Source: Nonomuraea muscovyensis
GTDB lineage: Bacteria; Actinomycetota; Actinomycetes; Streptosporangiales; Streptosporangiaceae
Reading direction: 5' to 3'
DNA length: 64,000 nucleotides
Assembly (NCBI RefSeq): GCF_014207745.1
Contig: NZ_JACHJB010000002.1
Coordinates: forward strand, 806,001 to 870,000
Below, in pieces: positions 23,607 through 32,336 of this stretch. Numbering within the stretch: the first letter of the stretch is position 1; each line of letters begins with the position of its first letter. The translations under genes were made by a program, and so were the position numbers. The notes under the pieces were generated by a model, which had not been told where the DNA came from, did not search any database, and worked only from the letters and a program-made list of their open reading frames with translations.

Positions 23607-23624
23607 AATATGTAGACCGATCTA
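23607..23624. promoter_or_regulatory. LmrA/QdoR-type TetR operator, copy 2
   Basis: AATATGTAGACCGATCTA has the same palindromic core as copy 1 read from the other strand (TAGACCGATCTA versus TAGATCGGTCTA). It is 13 bp upstream of the SDR-hydrolase start. Confidence 0.7.
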
Positions 23625-23637
23625 TTTTAGGAGCCTC

Positions 23638-25302
23638 ATGGACGCGATCGTCTTCGGCGCGACCGGTTTCATCGGCCGTTCCCTGGTCGCCGAGCTGCTC
23701 GCCCGCGGGCAGCGGGTCGCGGCGGCCGTACGCAACGACACACTCACCCCCTGGCTGACCTCCGAGGGCGTCGACACCGGCGGCCTGACCGTCGTCACCG
23801 CCGACATCACCCGCCCCCTCTCGGGACTGCCCGAGGCGCGCGACGTCTACAACACCGCCGCCCGCTTCGCGTTCGGCCTCGGCGTGCCGGAGGCGCGGGC
23901 GACGAACGTGACAGGGGCGCTCCACGTGCTCGAATGGGCCGCCACGCTGCCCCGGCTGCGGCGGCTCGTGCACATCAGCGGCTACCGGGTGAGCGGGGCC
24001 GGCTCCGAGCCCGACTACGCCGCGCTGGGAGCCTACGAGGCGTCGAAGATCGAGGGCGACCAGGCGGTGCGGGCCCGGGCCCGCGAACTGGAGGTCCCGC
24101 TGACCGTCGCCAACCCCAGCACCGTGATCGGGCCGGGCCAGTACATCGGCCTGGCCGCCATGGTCGACGACCTGTGGAACGGGCGGCTGCCCGCTCTCCC
24201 CGGCGGCCCCGACGTCTTCCTGCCGATCGTCACGCTCGACTACGTCGCCCGCTTCCTCGCCGAGATCCCCGCCTCGCCCGAGGGCGAGCACTACTGGGTG
24301 CTCGACGACACCACTCCCCTCCTGCCCGAGCTGATCGGCACGATCGCCGCGCACCTGGGCGTGCGGGCGCCCCGCCGTACCGTTCCCGTCGGCCTGGTCC
24401 GGCGCCTGCCCCGCAGGATCACCGGCGCGGACCCCGAGACGCTGTCGTTCCTGTCGGCCGACCGCTACCCGACGGAGGCCGCCCGCGCCTTCGCCGCGAC
24501 CGCCGGACTGGAGATGCCCCCGGCCGTCGACGCCCTGCGCGCCTGGGCCGACGACCTGGTGGCCTCCCGGTTCGGCGCCGCGTCAGCCTGGCTGCGACCG
24601 TACGGCTTCCGCGCCGTGGCGGGCAGCCGGACCTGGGTGGCCGGAGAACGGCACCACCCGGCCCACGTCCTGCTGCACGGGCTGCCCATGAACGCCGACC
24701 TGTGGGCGCCTGTCACCCCGCACCTCCCCGGTCCGGTCCTGGCCCCCGACCTGCCCGGCCTGGGCCGCTCGGCCGCCACCGACCGGCCGGTGGACGCCTG
24801 GCTGGCCGACCTGCTGGGCCCCGTGCGGACCCGCCCGGTGCTGGTCGCGCACTCGCTGGCCTGCGGGCCCGCCCTCCGCTTCGCCGTCGAGCATCCGGAA
24901 CGCGTCAGCCGGCTGGTCCTCGTCTCCCCGGCGTTCCTGCAGGCCCCGGGTCCGTGGCTGAACCGCTCGCGCCTGGCCGTACCGATGCTGCGCCGCATGT
25001 CCGCCGCCCGCCTGGCCGGGACGCTGCACCTTCCGGAGGGGCCGGAGGTGGCGAGCGCCGCAGCCGACCTGCGCCGTCCCGGGGTGGCCGGCCGGGTGAT
25101 CACGGCGTTGCGCGCGGCGTTCGCCGACCGCGGGCGGTCGCGGGCGCTGCTGGACCGGGTGCAGGTCCCCGTCGAGATCATCACCGGCTCGGCCGACCCC
25201 CTGGTGGTGGACGTCGGCCACCCGGTGGCGGAGATCGCCGGGGCCGGGCACCACCCGCAGCTCACCCATCCGGCCGAGGTCGCCCACCTGATCAGCGGAT
25301 GA
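23638..25302 (+). CDS. fusion of NAD(P)-dependent epimerase/dehydratase (SDR) and alpha/beta hydrolase
   Basis: A single frame of 554 residues carries two enzymes. Residues 1-315 are an extended-type SDR: VFGATGFIGRSLVAELLARG (NAD(P) loop, GATGFIG 7-13), the active-site HISGYRVSG and YEASK (133-137). Residues 325-554 are an alpha/beta hydrolase: VLLHGLPMNADLWAPV oxyanion region, APDLPGLGRSAATDRP, putative nucleophile Ser406 in VLVAHSLACGP, Asp520 in ITGSADPLV and His near 538 in AGAGHHPQLTHP. The nucleophile elbow is AHSLA rather than GxSxG, so hydrolytic activity needs testing. A ribosome site (AGGAG) and an operator precede the ATG. Reduction or epimerisation followed by ester or C-C hydrolysis of an aromatic-type substrate is an inference. 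Confidence 0.85.
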   Translation: MDAIVFGATGFIGRSLVAELLARGQRVAAAVRNDTLTPWLTSEGVDTGGLTVVTADITRPLSGLPEARDVYNTAARFAFGLGVPEARATNVTGALHVLEWAATLPRLRRLVHISGYRVSGAGSEPDYAALGAYEASKIEGDQAVRARARELEVPLTVANPSTVIGPGQYIGLAAMVDDLWNGRLPALPGGPDVFLPIVTLDYVARFLAEIPASPEGEHYWVLDDTTPLLPELIGTIAAHLGVRAPRRTVPVGLVRRLPRRITGADPETLSFLSADRYPTEAARAFAATAGLEMPPAVDALRAWADDLVASRFGAASAWLRPYGFRAVAGSRTWVAGERHHPAHVLLHGLPMNADLWAPVTPHLPGPVLAPDLPGLGRSAATDRPVDAWLADLLGPVRTRPVLVAHSLACGPALRFAVEHPERVSRLVLVSPAFLQAPGPWLNRSRLAVPMLRRMSAARLAGTLHLPEGPEVASAAADLRRPGVAGRVITALRAAFADRGRSRALLDRVQVPVEIITGSADPLVVDVGHPVAEIAGAGHHPQLTHPAEVAHLISG

Positions 25303-25315
25303 CGCCGCCGCCGGA

Positions 25316-26521
25316 TCAGAACGCCCCGGGAGGGCCGGGGAGGACGATCCCGAAGAAGTCCTGCGCGGTGTAGGTGGCGACCTTGCGTGCCTGGCCGGTC
25401 CTGACATCGACGGCGTAGGCCGTCATCGTCCGGTACGGCGGGTCGTTCCGCTCCTCGGGCCCCGGCGCGTCCACCCGTGCGGGCACCGGCGGGCAGGTGG
25501 CGGGCATGACCAGGGCCGTCACCTCGTCGGCGGTGCGCCAGGTGCGCAACGAGATGTGGTGGCCGGCCCCGGGCAGACCGCGTACCGCGATCTTCCGCAG
25601 TACCTTGCCGGTCCGCGCGTCGAGGCGGACGAGATCACCCCCGCGGGTGCAGGCTTCCTCGACCGGCACCGCCACGACGCTCTCCCCGTCGGGGGCGAGC
25701 GGGCTGAACAGGTAGTTCCGGGGCAGCTTCACGCTGGTGGCGTTGCCCGCCGTGGAGGCCGTCCACAGTCTCGACATCGTCCGCAGCCGCGCGCTGGGCG
25801 CGTACCGCGCCAGCGTGATCGTCTCGCCGTCGGGCGAGAGGCCGATGGGGTTCCAGCCGTTCGGCAGCGAGCGGACCATGCGCTCGCGCATGTCGACGAG
25901 CATGGCCGGGTCCTTCAGCTCCGGGTTCTTGGTGAAGGCCAGGAAACGGCCGTCCGCGGACAGCAGCAGGTGGGAGACGCTGCCCAGCCACGCCTGCGGG
26001 ATCTTGTTCGGCGCCGCCCGCCGTTTGCCTGAGGCCAGGTCGTGGACCACGAACGTGCTCTCCCGGGCGCCGTAGTAGGCGATCTTGCGACCGTCCTGGC
26101 TGATGGCCAGGGGGCTGTCCCGCAGACCCGTACCCCGGTAGGCGTTCAGGCTGGGTAGCGCCTGCGCCACGTGGTACGTCCGGCCGGACCGGGTGACCAC
26201 CCGCCAGCCGCCCTCCCTGCAGCCCTCCGGGGCCTCGCCCTTGTCCGGCCGGCAGAACGTCCGGTAGGCGTGGCTCAGCGGGCCCACCCCGCGAGCCGGG
26301 AGATCGGTGACCGTCCCGGGGGCGGTGGCGGGGTCCGGCTCGGCCGGCAGCAATCGTACGGCGGCCGTCGCGCCGAGCCCGGTGACGACCACCAGGGCAG
26401 CCGCGGCGAGCGAGACGACCGTCCGCCGCCTGCGCTCGTGGATCACGATGGTGCGCTCGGCCAGGTCCACGCGAGGGGCGTCGTCGGCCACCTCGTGCAA
26501 CGTCTCCTTCAGCCACGTCAT
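25316..26521 (-). CDS. single-pass membrane protein with beta-propeller-like extracellular domain, sigma-factor partner
   Basis: A protein of 401 residues. A cytoplasmic N-terminus (MTWLKETLHEVADDAPRVDL) is followed by a transmembrane helix near residues 35-58 (VVSLAAAALVVVTGLGATAA) and a large extracellular domain with WD40/TolB-like repeats (LAISQDGRKIAYYGA, LLLSADGRFLAFTK, IGLSPDGETITLARY, SPLAPDGESVVAV). Its ATG overlaps the sigma-factor stop codon (ATGA), so the two are co-translated. The position suggests an anti-sigma or sensor role, although no zinc anti-sigma motif is visible. Confidence 0.75.
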   Translation of the reverse strand: MTWLKETLHEVADDAPRVDLAERTIVIHERRRRTVVSLAAAALVVVTGLGATAAVRLLPAEPDPATAPGTVTDLPARGVGPLSHAYRTFCRPDKGEAPEGCREGGWRVVTRSGRTYHVAQALPSLNAYRGTGLRDSPLAISQDGRKIAYYGARESTFVVHDLASGKRRAAPNKIPQAWLGSVSHLLLSADGRFLAFTKNPELKDPAMLVDMRERMVRSLPNGWNPIGLSPDGETITLARYAPSARLRTMSRLWTASTAGNATSVKLPRNYLFSPLAPDGESVVAVPVEEACTRGGDLVRLDARTGKVLRKIAVRGLPGAGHHISLRTWRTADEVTALVMPATCPPVPARVDAPGPEERNDPPYRTMTAYAVDVRTGQARKVATYTAQDFFGIVLPGPPGAF

Positions 26522-27045
26522 CGGTGTGCCTCCTGAATGTCGTCCAGTGCGGTGAACCTCGGCGCCAGCTCGGGCGCGAGGACCCGTAAGCGGGCCAGCG
26601 CGTGATGGGCCTGGCTCTTCACCGTCCCGATCGAGCAGTTGAGCAGCTCGGCGGTCTCGCGTTCGGTGCGGTCCTCGTAGAAACGCAACACGATCACCGC
26701 CCGCTGCCGCGGCGGCAGCCGCATGAGCGCCTGGCGCATGACGAGCCGTACCACCGTGGCGTCCTCGCTCGAGTAGCTCCGCTCGGGCGGTGCGGCGCTC
26801 GGCAGCTCGGCGCCGCCCCGCAGCCGCCGCCGCCACGAGATGTGCTGGTTCAGCAACGCCTTGCGCGCGTACGCCTCCGGGTTGTCGATGCGCGAGAGCC
26901 TGCTCCAGCGGCCGAGCACCTTGAGCAGGACGGCCTGCAGCAGGTCCTCGGCACGGTGCGCGTCCCCCGCGAGCAGGTACGCCGTGCGCATCAGCGACTG
27001 TTGATGCGCGGCGACGAACTCGCGGAAGCTTTCATTGCGATCCAA
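26518..27045 (-). CDS. ECF sigma factor, SigE family (SigE-like of actinomycetes)
   Basis: A protein of 175 residues. Region 2: FREFVAAHQQSLMRTAYLLA, GDAHRAEDLLQAVLLKVLGRW, NPEAYARKALLNQHISWRRR. Region 4: ALMRLPPRQRAVIVLRFYED, RTERETAELLNCSIGTVKSQAHHALARLR. These fit the SigE-family (SigE_fam) group. The start is a TTG at 27045, five bases from GAGAGGAG. It is co-translated with the propeller membrane protein downstream, which probably controls it. Confidence 0.88.
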   Translation of the reverse strand: MDRNESFREFVAAHQQSLMRTAYLLAGDAHRAEDLLQAVLLKVLGRWSRLSRIDNPEAYARKALLNQHISWRRRLRGGAELPSAAPPERSYSSEDATVVRLVMRQALMRLPPRQRAVIVLRFYEDRTERETAELLNCSIGTVKSQAHHALARLRVLAPELAPRFTALDDIQEAHR

Positions 27046-27123
27046 CGTGACTCCTCTCGCCCGTTACCGACGCCGGCGAGGAGCCGAAAGGTTGGGCGGA
27101 GCCCAGGAGAACCCCACCCGCCG

Positions 27124-27957
27124 TCACCGCCGACGCCGGGAACGCTGCGCCGCCGTGTCGTCCTGCCGTGTTGCGGCCGTATCCCGTGTCGGGTCCACGC
27201 GCTCGAGCCTGGTCCAGCCGGTCCAGCCTCGCTCCTTCAGCAGTTCGATCAGCCGGCGGGCCGGCGGCGCGGTGTCGAACGCCAGTGTGTCCATCAGCGT
27301 GACGAACGGTGGCTCGATGTCGGCGTCGTCGAGGTAGTCCTCGCCCCGTTCGTCGGCCGTGCGCGTGATGTAGGCGGCCATCCTGTCGGCCAGCTCGACC
27401 AGCCGTGGGTCGTCGGCGGTCCAGCCGAGAGCCTGGCTCAGGGTGAGATAGAAGTCGATGAGCGCCGCGTCGGCGAGCTGCTCGCCCTTGCGCGCCGTCC
27501 ACTCCGGGACTCGCTCAGGTGCGTGCGCGGCCACCAGGATCCAGCCGTCGCGTTCGACCTCGACGATCCGCTGGTCGACCCCGAGCGCCCGAAGCCGGTC
27601 GAGCAGCTCGGCCACCTCCGGGGGCAGAGCCAGGTTGTCGCCGGAGGCGAGCCGGGCGATCCGCTCCCGGTGCCGCTGCCGCTCCCGGATCTCCGCCCGC
27701 AGCCGCCTGTCGATGTCCGCGACCGCCGCGGCGAACTCCTCCTCGCCGGCCTGGAGCAGCTCTCCCACCCGCGCCAGCGGGACCCCGGCCTCGGCGAGGG
27801 TTCGGATCCTGATCAGCTCGACCACGGCGCCGGCGTCGTATCTCCGGTAGCCGCAGTGGTCCCGCTCCGGCTCCGGCAGCAGTCCCTTGGCGTGATAGTG
27901 CCTCACCGCGCGCACCGTCACTCCCGCGTACGACGCCAGCTCGCCGATGGTCAGCAT
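27124..27957 (-). CDS. MerR-family regulator
   Basis: A protein of 277 residues. The MerR winged helix is clear: MLTIGELASYAGVTVRAVRH, YHAKGLLPEPERDHCGYRRY and DAGAVVELIRIRTLAEAGVP. A coiled-coil linker (DIDRRLRAEIRERQRHRERI) leads to a roughly 150-residue effector domain that I do not recognise. No metal-binding Cys cluster is seen. It lies 12 bp downstream of an alpha/beta hydrolase gene and GGAGA precedes the ATG, so the two form one unit. A MerR-type promoter is seen upstream of the hydrolase. Confidence 0.85.
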   Translation of the reverse strand: MLTIGELASYAGVTVRAVRHYHAKGLLPEPERDHCGYRRYDAGAVVELIRIRTLAEAGVPLARVGELLQAGEEEFAAAVADIDRRLRAEIRERQRHRERIARLASGDNLALPPEVAELLDRLRALGVDQRIVEVERDGWILVAAHAPERVPEWTARKGEQLADAALIDFYLTLSQALGWTADDPRLVELADRMAAYITRTADERGEDYLDDADIEPPFVTLMDTLAFDTAPPARRLIELLKERGWTGWTRLERVDPTRDTAATRQDDTAAQRSRRRR

Positions 27958-27969
27958 CGAACCGGTCTC

Positions 27970-28782
27970 CTAGGGTGTGTTCAAGTGGTCGGCCTGGTCG
28001 GCTGGGCCGTGTGCGCCCCGGATGATCTGAGCGATTTCCGGGGCGTGGGTGAAGACCAGCCGGTGGTCGGTGTCGAGCCAGGACGTGGAGACGCGTGGCT
28101 GCTCGCGGACGAGCCGCTCGACGCCGGCACGCCAGTTCTGATTGCGTCCGGGCGCACGCCCTTCGCCGCTGTCACCGGCCATCGAGGTCGACATGATCAT
28201 GATGATGGGCCGGTCGATCTTCCTGTACCGGTCGAGGATTCCGGACCGAACCACATCGATCTCGAGGTTCAGATCGAGAATCTCCTGGGCGGTCAGCAAC
28301 ACCTGACGCGCGGTGCCCCGCTCGGCCTCGTTCCGCGTCGCCAGCTCCTCCCACATCGCGCGGAACTCCGGCAGGTCGGCCGCGGTGATGAACGGTTCGG
28401 GCACCGGGTTCGCCCCGTCGATGAGAACGAGCTCGGCGACGGTGTCAGGATGCTCGGAGGCATAGTGCACGGCCAGGTCCGCGCCCAGCGAGTAGCCCAC
28501 CAGCACGGGCGCCGCGGGCAGGTCGAGGCGTCCCAGCTCCGCCAGCACGGCGACGAGATCGCTGAGGAACGCCTCGAAGGAGTACCGGTCGGCGGCCGAG
28601 GCGAGGCCGTGGCCCCTGAGGTCGAAGGTCACCACGTCGTGGTCGCGCCGCAGCAGCTCGGTCAGCTCGCGCAGGCCGGCCTGTGTCGAGTTCAGCCCGG
28701 GGCACAGGACCAGCGGTCGTCCCCGGCCGCCGCGAGAGACCGGGATCGTGACACCGTCGTGGTGGATGGTGAAGTGCCGCAT
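27970..28782 (-). CDS. alpha/beta-hydrolase
   Basis: A protein of 270 residues. The fold is shown by GRPLVLCPGLNSTQAGLREL, VVTFDLRGHGLASAADRYSF, the nucleophile elbow LVGYSLGADLAVHYA (GYSLG) and a late DTDHRLVFTHAPEIAQII with the His. Several Met-rich residues (IIMIMSTSMAGDSGEG) precede the last strand where the acid normally lies. An alternative start at 28881 would add 33 residues and would put the start codon a few bases from the predicted transcript start. It is co-transcribed with the MerR regulator, so a small lipophilic substrate is likely. Confidence 0.8.
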   Translation of the reverse strand: MRHFTIHHDGVTIPVSRGGRGRPLVLCPGLNSTQAGLRELTELLRRDHDVVTFDLRGHGLASAADRYSFEAFLSDLVAVLAELGRLDLPAAPVLVGYSLGADLAVHYASEHPDTVAELVLIDGANPVPEPFITAADLPEFRAMWEELATRNEAERGTARQVLLTAQEILDLNLEIDVVRSGILDRYRKIDRPIIMIMSTSMAGDSGEGRAPGRNQNWRAGVERLVREQPRVSTSWLDTDHRLVFTHAPEIAQIIRGAHGPADQADHLNTP

Positions 28783-28888
28783 CGTCCTGTCGCCTCTCTC
28801 GGCCCGCTGCCTGTCGCCGTCGTGGTCGCCGTACGGCTCGCGCGGTCCGGCGTCCTCGATCGCACGGGATTTCGTGGTCATGTCCTCC

Positions 28889-28919
28889 ATGCTGAGAGGT
28901 TGCCCCTGCGTCAGGTCAA
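28889..28919 (-). promoter_or_regulatory. MerR-type promoter with 19-bp spacer
   Basis: On the minus strand TTGACC is followed after 19 bp by CAGCAT. Overlong spacers of 19-20 bp between -35 and -10 are the signature of MerR-activated promoters. It faces the hydrolase-MerR unit. Confidence 0.5.
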
Positions 28920-29092
28920 ACCGTCGCGGCGACATGACCTCCGCAGACCCGCGGCCACCGACCCCCTGCCTCCGCACCGCCCGCTTCGACCGTCGTACGA
29001 GCCCGCCGAGTACCTGGACGCGATCCGGAATACGGCCCCTTGGTCCCGCATTCCTGCCGCCCCTCCTGGGCATGAGATTCTGATACTTCATG

Positions 29093-29106
29093 AATTTCGT
29101 GAAATC
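29093..29106. promoter_or_regulatory. candidate GbsR/MarR operator upstream of ABC exporter
   Basis: AATTTCGTGAAATC contains a TTTCGTGAAA dyad. A close match (AAATTTCGTGAATC) lies in the promoter of the GbsR/MarR gene at 32193-32206. Confidence 0.5.
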
Positions 29107-29123
29107 AGTGTAGTTTGAGGCTC

Positions 29124-30047
29124 ATGACGAACGCGATCTCCGTGTCCGGCCTGGTCAAGACGTTCGGCCGGACACGTGCGCTCGACGGTCTCGACTTAAC
29201 CGTCGGCACCGGAGAGGTGCACGGCTTCCTGGGCCCGAACGGCGCCGGGAAGTCCACGACCATCCGCATCCTGCTCGGCCTGATCCGCGCCGACTCCGGC
29301 ACGGCGAGCCTCCTGGGCGGCGACCCCTGGACCGACGCCACCGACCTGCACCGCCGCCTGGCCTACGTGCCCGGCGACGTGACCCTGTGGCCCGACCTGT
29401 CCGGCGGCGAGGTGATCGACCTGCTGGGACGGCTTCGCGGCGGGATCGACGCGCAGCGCAGGTCGAGCCTGCTCGAACGGTTCGAGCTCGATCCTCGCAA
29501 GAAGGGCCGCGCCTACTCCAAGGGCAACCGGCAGAAGGTCGCCCTGGTCGCGGCGCTCGCCTCGGATGTGGAGCTGCTCATCCTCGACGAGCCGACCTCC
29601 GGTCTGGACCCGCTGATGGAGGCGGTGTTCAGGGACAGCGTGGCCGAGGAGAAGGCGCGCGGCCGCACCGTGCTGCTGTCGAGCCACATCCTGTCCGAGG
29701 TGGAGGCCCTGTGCGACCGGGTGAGCATCATCCGCGGCGGCAGGGTCGTCGAGACCGGCACCCTGGTCGAGCTCCGCCACCTCACCCGCACCTCGGTCAC
29801 AGCCGAACTGGCCCACGAGCCGGACGGCCTCACCGGCCTGCCCGGCATCCACGACCTGCGCGTCGAGGGCAATCGGGTGAGCTGCCAGGTCGAGCCCGCG
29901 CACCTCGACGAATTTTTCGGCGCCCTGGCCGCCATGGGTCTGCGCAACGTGACCGCCGCCCCTCCCACGCTCGAGGACCTCTTCATGCGCCACTACCGCA
30001 CGGCGCGGCCGGACCGGCACGAGCGGCAGAGCGAGGAGGCCCGATGA
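29124..30047 (+). CDS. ABC transporter ATP-binding protein
   Basis: A protein of 307 residues. Walker A is GFLGPNGAGKSTTIRILLGL, the signature is represented by AYSKGNRQKVALVAALASDV, and Walker B is LLILDEPTSGLDP with the switch His in LLSSHILSEVEALCDR. The C-terminal domain is of the type in drug or polyketide exporters. The signature SKGNRQK departs from LSGGQ but is common in this subfamily. The ATG at 29124 is chosen. It overlaps its permease by ATGA. Confidence 0.92.
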   Translation: MTNAISVSGLVKTFGRTRALDGLDLTVGTGEVHGFLGPNGAGKSTTIRILLGLIRADSGTASLLGGDPWTDATDLHRRLAYVPGDVTLWPDLSGGEVIDLLGRLRGGIDAQRRSSLLERFELDPRKKGRAYSKGNRQKVALVAALASDVELLILDEPTSGLDPLMEAVFRDSVAEEKARGRTVLLSSHILSEVEALCDRVSIIRGGRVVETGTLVELRHLTRTSVTAELAHEPDGLTGLPGIHDLRVEGNRVSCQVEPAHLDEFFGALAAMGLRNVTAAPPTLEDLFMRHYRTARPDRHERQSEEAR

Positions 30048-31633
30048 GCGCGCTGACCGGAGCGGGCACGATCGCCCGCCTCATCGTCCGCCGCGACCGG
30101 CTGATCCTGCCCGTCTGGGGTCTGGCGGCCGCCGTCTTCCCGATGAGCATCGCCGGCAGCACCGCCGCGCTGTACCCGACCGCCGAGTCCCTGCGGTCGG
30201 TGGCCCGGGGGGCGATGGACAATCCCACGCAGCTGGCCACCCGCGGCCCCGTCTTCGACGCGAGCGTCGGCGGGCTGACCGCGTGGACCGTGGGCTCCTC
30301 CGGCGCGATGCTGCTGGGCTTGGTGAGCATGCTGCTCGTCATCCGGCACACCCGCGTGGAGGAGGAGTCGGGCCGCCGCGAACTCCTCGGCGCCGGTGTG
30401 GTCGGCAGGCACGCGCCTCTGGCCGCGGCGCTGGGGGTGGTGCTCGCCGCCGACCTGCTGATCGCCCTCCTGATGTCGGCGGCGCTGATGAGCGGCGGGC
30501 TGCCCGCGACGGGTTCGATCGCCCTCGGTCTCTCGCTGGCCGCCGCGGGCTGGACGTTCGCCGCGGTCGGCGCCGTGGTCGCGCAGGTGACCGAGAGCGC
30601 CGTCGCCGCCAGAGGGCTCGGCCTGGCCGTCTTCGTCGTCTGCTTCCTGGTCCGCGCGGTCGGCGACGCGGGCGGGGCGCATGGGCTGTCATGGCTGTCG
30701 CCGCTGGGCTGGACGCTGCACCTGCGGCCCTTCGCGGGCGAACGCTGGTGGGTGCTGGCGCCGCTGCTCGCCCTCGTCGCCCTGCTGGCCACCGCTGCCC
30801 ACCTGCTGTCGGCCCGCCGCGACCTCGCCGCCGGCCTGCTGCCGCCACGGCTCGGCCCCGCCACGGCGGGGCCCGGCCTGCGCAGCCCGCTCGCCCTGGC
30901 CTGGCGGCTGCACCGCGGCCAGCTCGTGGCGTGGTCCGCGGGCTTCGCCGTGGGCGGCCTCGCCCTCGGCGGCGCGGTCTCCGGCGGCCTGGAAGGCCAG
31001 ATCGATGCTCCCCAGATCATGGACATGATCGCCAAGGTGGGCGGCGAGCACGCCGGGCCCGCCGACTTCTTCCTCAACTACCTGCTGTCCATGCTGGCCT
31101 GGATCGTCGCGGCGTACGGCATCGTGTCGGCGCTGCGGCTGCGGTCGGAGGAGTCGGCCGGGCGCGCGGACCTCGTGCTCGTGACCCCCGTGAGCCGCGC
31201 CCGCTGGGCGCTCAGCCACCTGGTCATCGCCGCCGCGGGTCCCGCGGTCGTCCTGGCCGCGCTCGGCGCGGCCACCGGACTCGGGTACGGCCTGAGCGCC
31301 GGCGACCTCGGCAGGCTCCCGCAGGTGCTCGGGGCAGCCCTGGCCTACCTGCCGGCGGTGTGGGCGATGACCGGGATCGCGGCGGCCCTGGCCGGCCTGC
31401 TGCCCCGCCTCGCGTCGGCCAGTTGGGGAGTCTGGACGGCGTTCATCCTGCTCGACGTGTTCGGCACGCTCGGCCAGGTCGACGAGACGCTGCTGACCAT
31501 CATCCCGTTCGTGCACGTGCCCTGGGTCGTGCTCGGGCAGACGTCGACGGCTCCGCTGGCGGTGCTGACCGCCGTGGCGGCCGCTCTGACCGCGCTCGGC
31601 ATCGTCGGCCTGCGCCGGCGCGACCTGACGTGA
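30044..31633 (+). CDS. ABC transporter permease, polyketide/drug-exporter type
   Basis: A protein of 529 residues with about twelve hydrophobic segments in two similar halves (LILPVWGLAAAVFPMSIAGS, AMLLGLVSMLLVIRHTRVEE and, in the second half, LVAWSAGFAVGGLALGGAVS, LSMLAWIVAAYGIVSALRLR, RADLVLVTPVSRARW). This is the arrangement of large exporter permeases partnered with one ATPase, such as polyketide-antibiotic exporters. It is translationally coupled to the ATPase. It ends directly against the convergent regulator gene with no spacer. Confidence 0.88.
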   Translation: MSALTGAGTIARLIVRRDRLILPVWGLAAAVFPMSIAGSTAALYPTAESLRSVARGAMDNPTQLATRGPVFDASVGGLTAWTVGSSGAMLLGLVSMLLVIRHTRVEEESGRRELLGAGVVGRHAPLAAALGVVLAADLLIALLMSAALMSGGLPATGSIALGLSLAAAGWTFAAVGAVVAQVTESAVAARGLGLAVFVVCFLVRAVGDAGGAHGLSWLSPLGWTLHLRPFAGERWWVLAPLLALVALLATAAHLLSARRDLAAGLLPPRLGPATAGPGLRSPLALAWRLHRGQLVAWSAGFAVGGLALGGAVSGGLEGQIDAPQIMDMIAKVGGEHAGPADFFLNYLLSMLAWIVAAYGIVSALRLRSEESAGRADLVLVTPVSRARWALSHLVIAAAGPAVVLAALGAATGLGYGLSAGDLGRLPQVLGAALAYLPAVWAMTGIAAALAGLLPRLASASWGVWTAFILLDVFGTLGQVDETLLTIIPFVHVPWVVLGQTSTAPLAVLTAVAAALTALGIVGLRRRDLT

Positions 31634-32131
31634 TCAGCCGTCCTCCGACACCGCGTTCAGCTCCTGCCACTTGTGCATCAGCTTCGGAACCTCGCTGCGC
31701 AGGAAGGCGAAGAAGCGCTCGATCTCCGCCAGCCGCGCGCCGGCCGGCGTGTCGGGGCTGAACACCGCCAGCCCGTCGTGCGCGCCTTCCTCGAAGCGGC
31801 GGTACACCTCATCGCTCGACAGGGCCGCCTTGTACCAGGCGGACTGGTCGACGCGGTAGTGGTCGCGGCGCTGACCCGGATCCCGCTCGCGGGTGATCAT
31901 CCCGACGCGCATCAGGTACTTCACCGCCCCGGAGATCGCCGGAGGGCCGACCCGCAGTTGTCCGGCGAGCTCGGCGGCGGTGCGCCTGCCCTCCTCGGAG
32001 ACCAGGACCGCAGCGAACACGCGGGCCGCCATCCGGGGATAGCCGGACTCGGACATGATCATGGCGAAGCGCTCCAGGAACTGCGCGGCCGCGGTCTCCC
32101 GATCGCCGCCGGTGTCGGGTGTCTCCGCCAT
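31634..32131 (-). CDS. GbsR/MarR-type regulator of the ABC exporter
   Basis: A protein of 165 residues: FLERFAMIMSESGYPRMAARVFAAVLVSEE, RTAAELAGQLRVGPPAISGAVKYLMRVGMITRERDPGQRRDHYRVD, then a helical C-terminus ending FRSEVPKLMHKWQEL-like. This is the GbsR-like MarR subgroup commonly adjacent to ABC exporters. GGAGAGG precedes the ATG. Operator-like sequences are shared between its own promoter and that of the exporter. Confidence 0.87.
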   Translation of the reverse strand: MAETPDTGGDRETAAAQFLERFAMIMSESGYPRMAARVFAAVLVSEEGRRTAAELAGQLRVGPPAISGAVKYLMRVGMITRERDPGQRRDHYRVDQSAWYKAALSSDEVYRRFEEGAHDGLAVFSPDTPAGARLAEIERFFAFLRSEVPKLMHKWQELNAVSEDG

Positions 32132-32192
32132 CCACGCCTCTCCGCGTCGCCTCCGCCCGGTCGGAGTGAGTTTACCCAGTCCCGATAGTTGG

Positions 32193-32206
32193 GAAATTTC
32201 GTGAAT
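32193..32206. promoter_or_regulatory. candidate autoregulatory operator of the GbsR/MarR gene
   Basis: AAATTTCGTGAATC, sharing TTTCGTGAA with the exporter promoter site at 29093. Confidence 0.45.
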
Positions 32207-32336
32207 CAAGAAAAGGCCGCTGCGCGACCCGGCACGTATCCGCATGCCAACCGCGAGCCGCGCGTGACGGCCGCCTCCGATGCTCATCCGGAAGCCGGAC
32301 CGTGAACCCCTCGCAGCCCCCATCCGTTTCAGGTGC

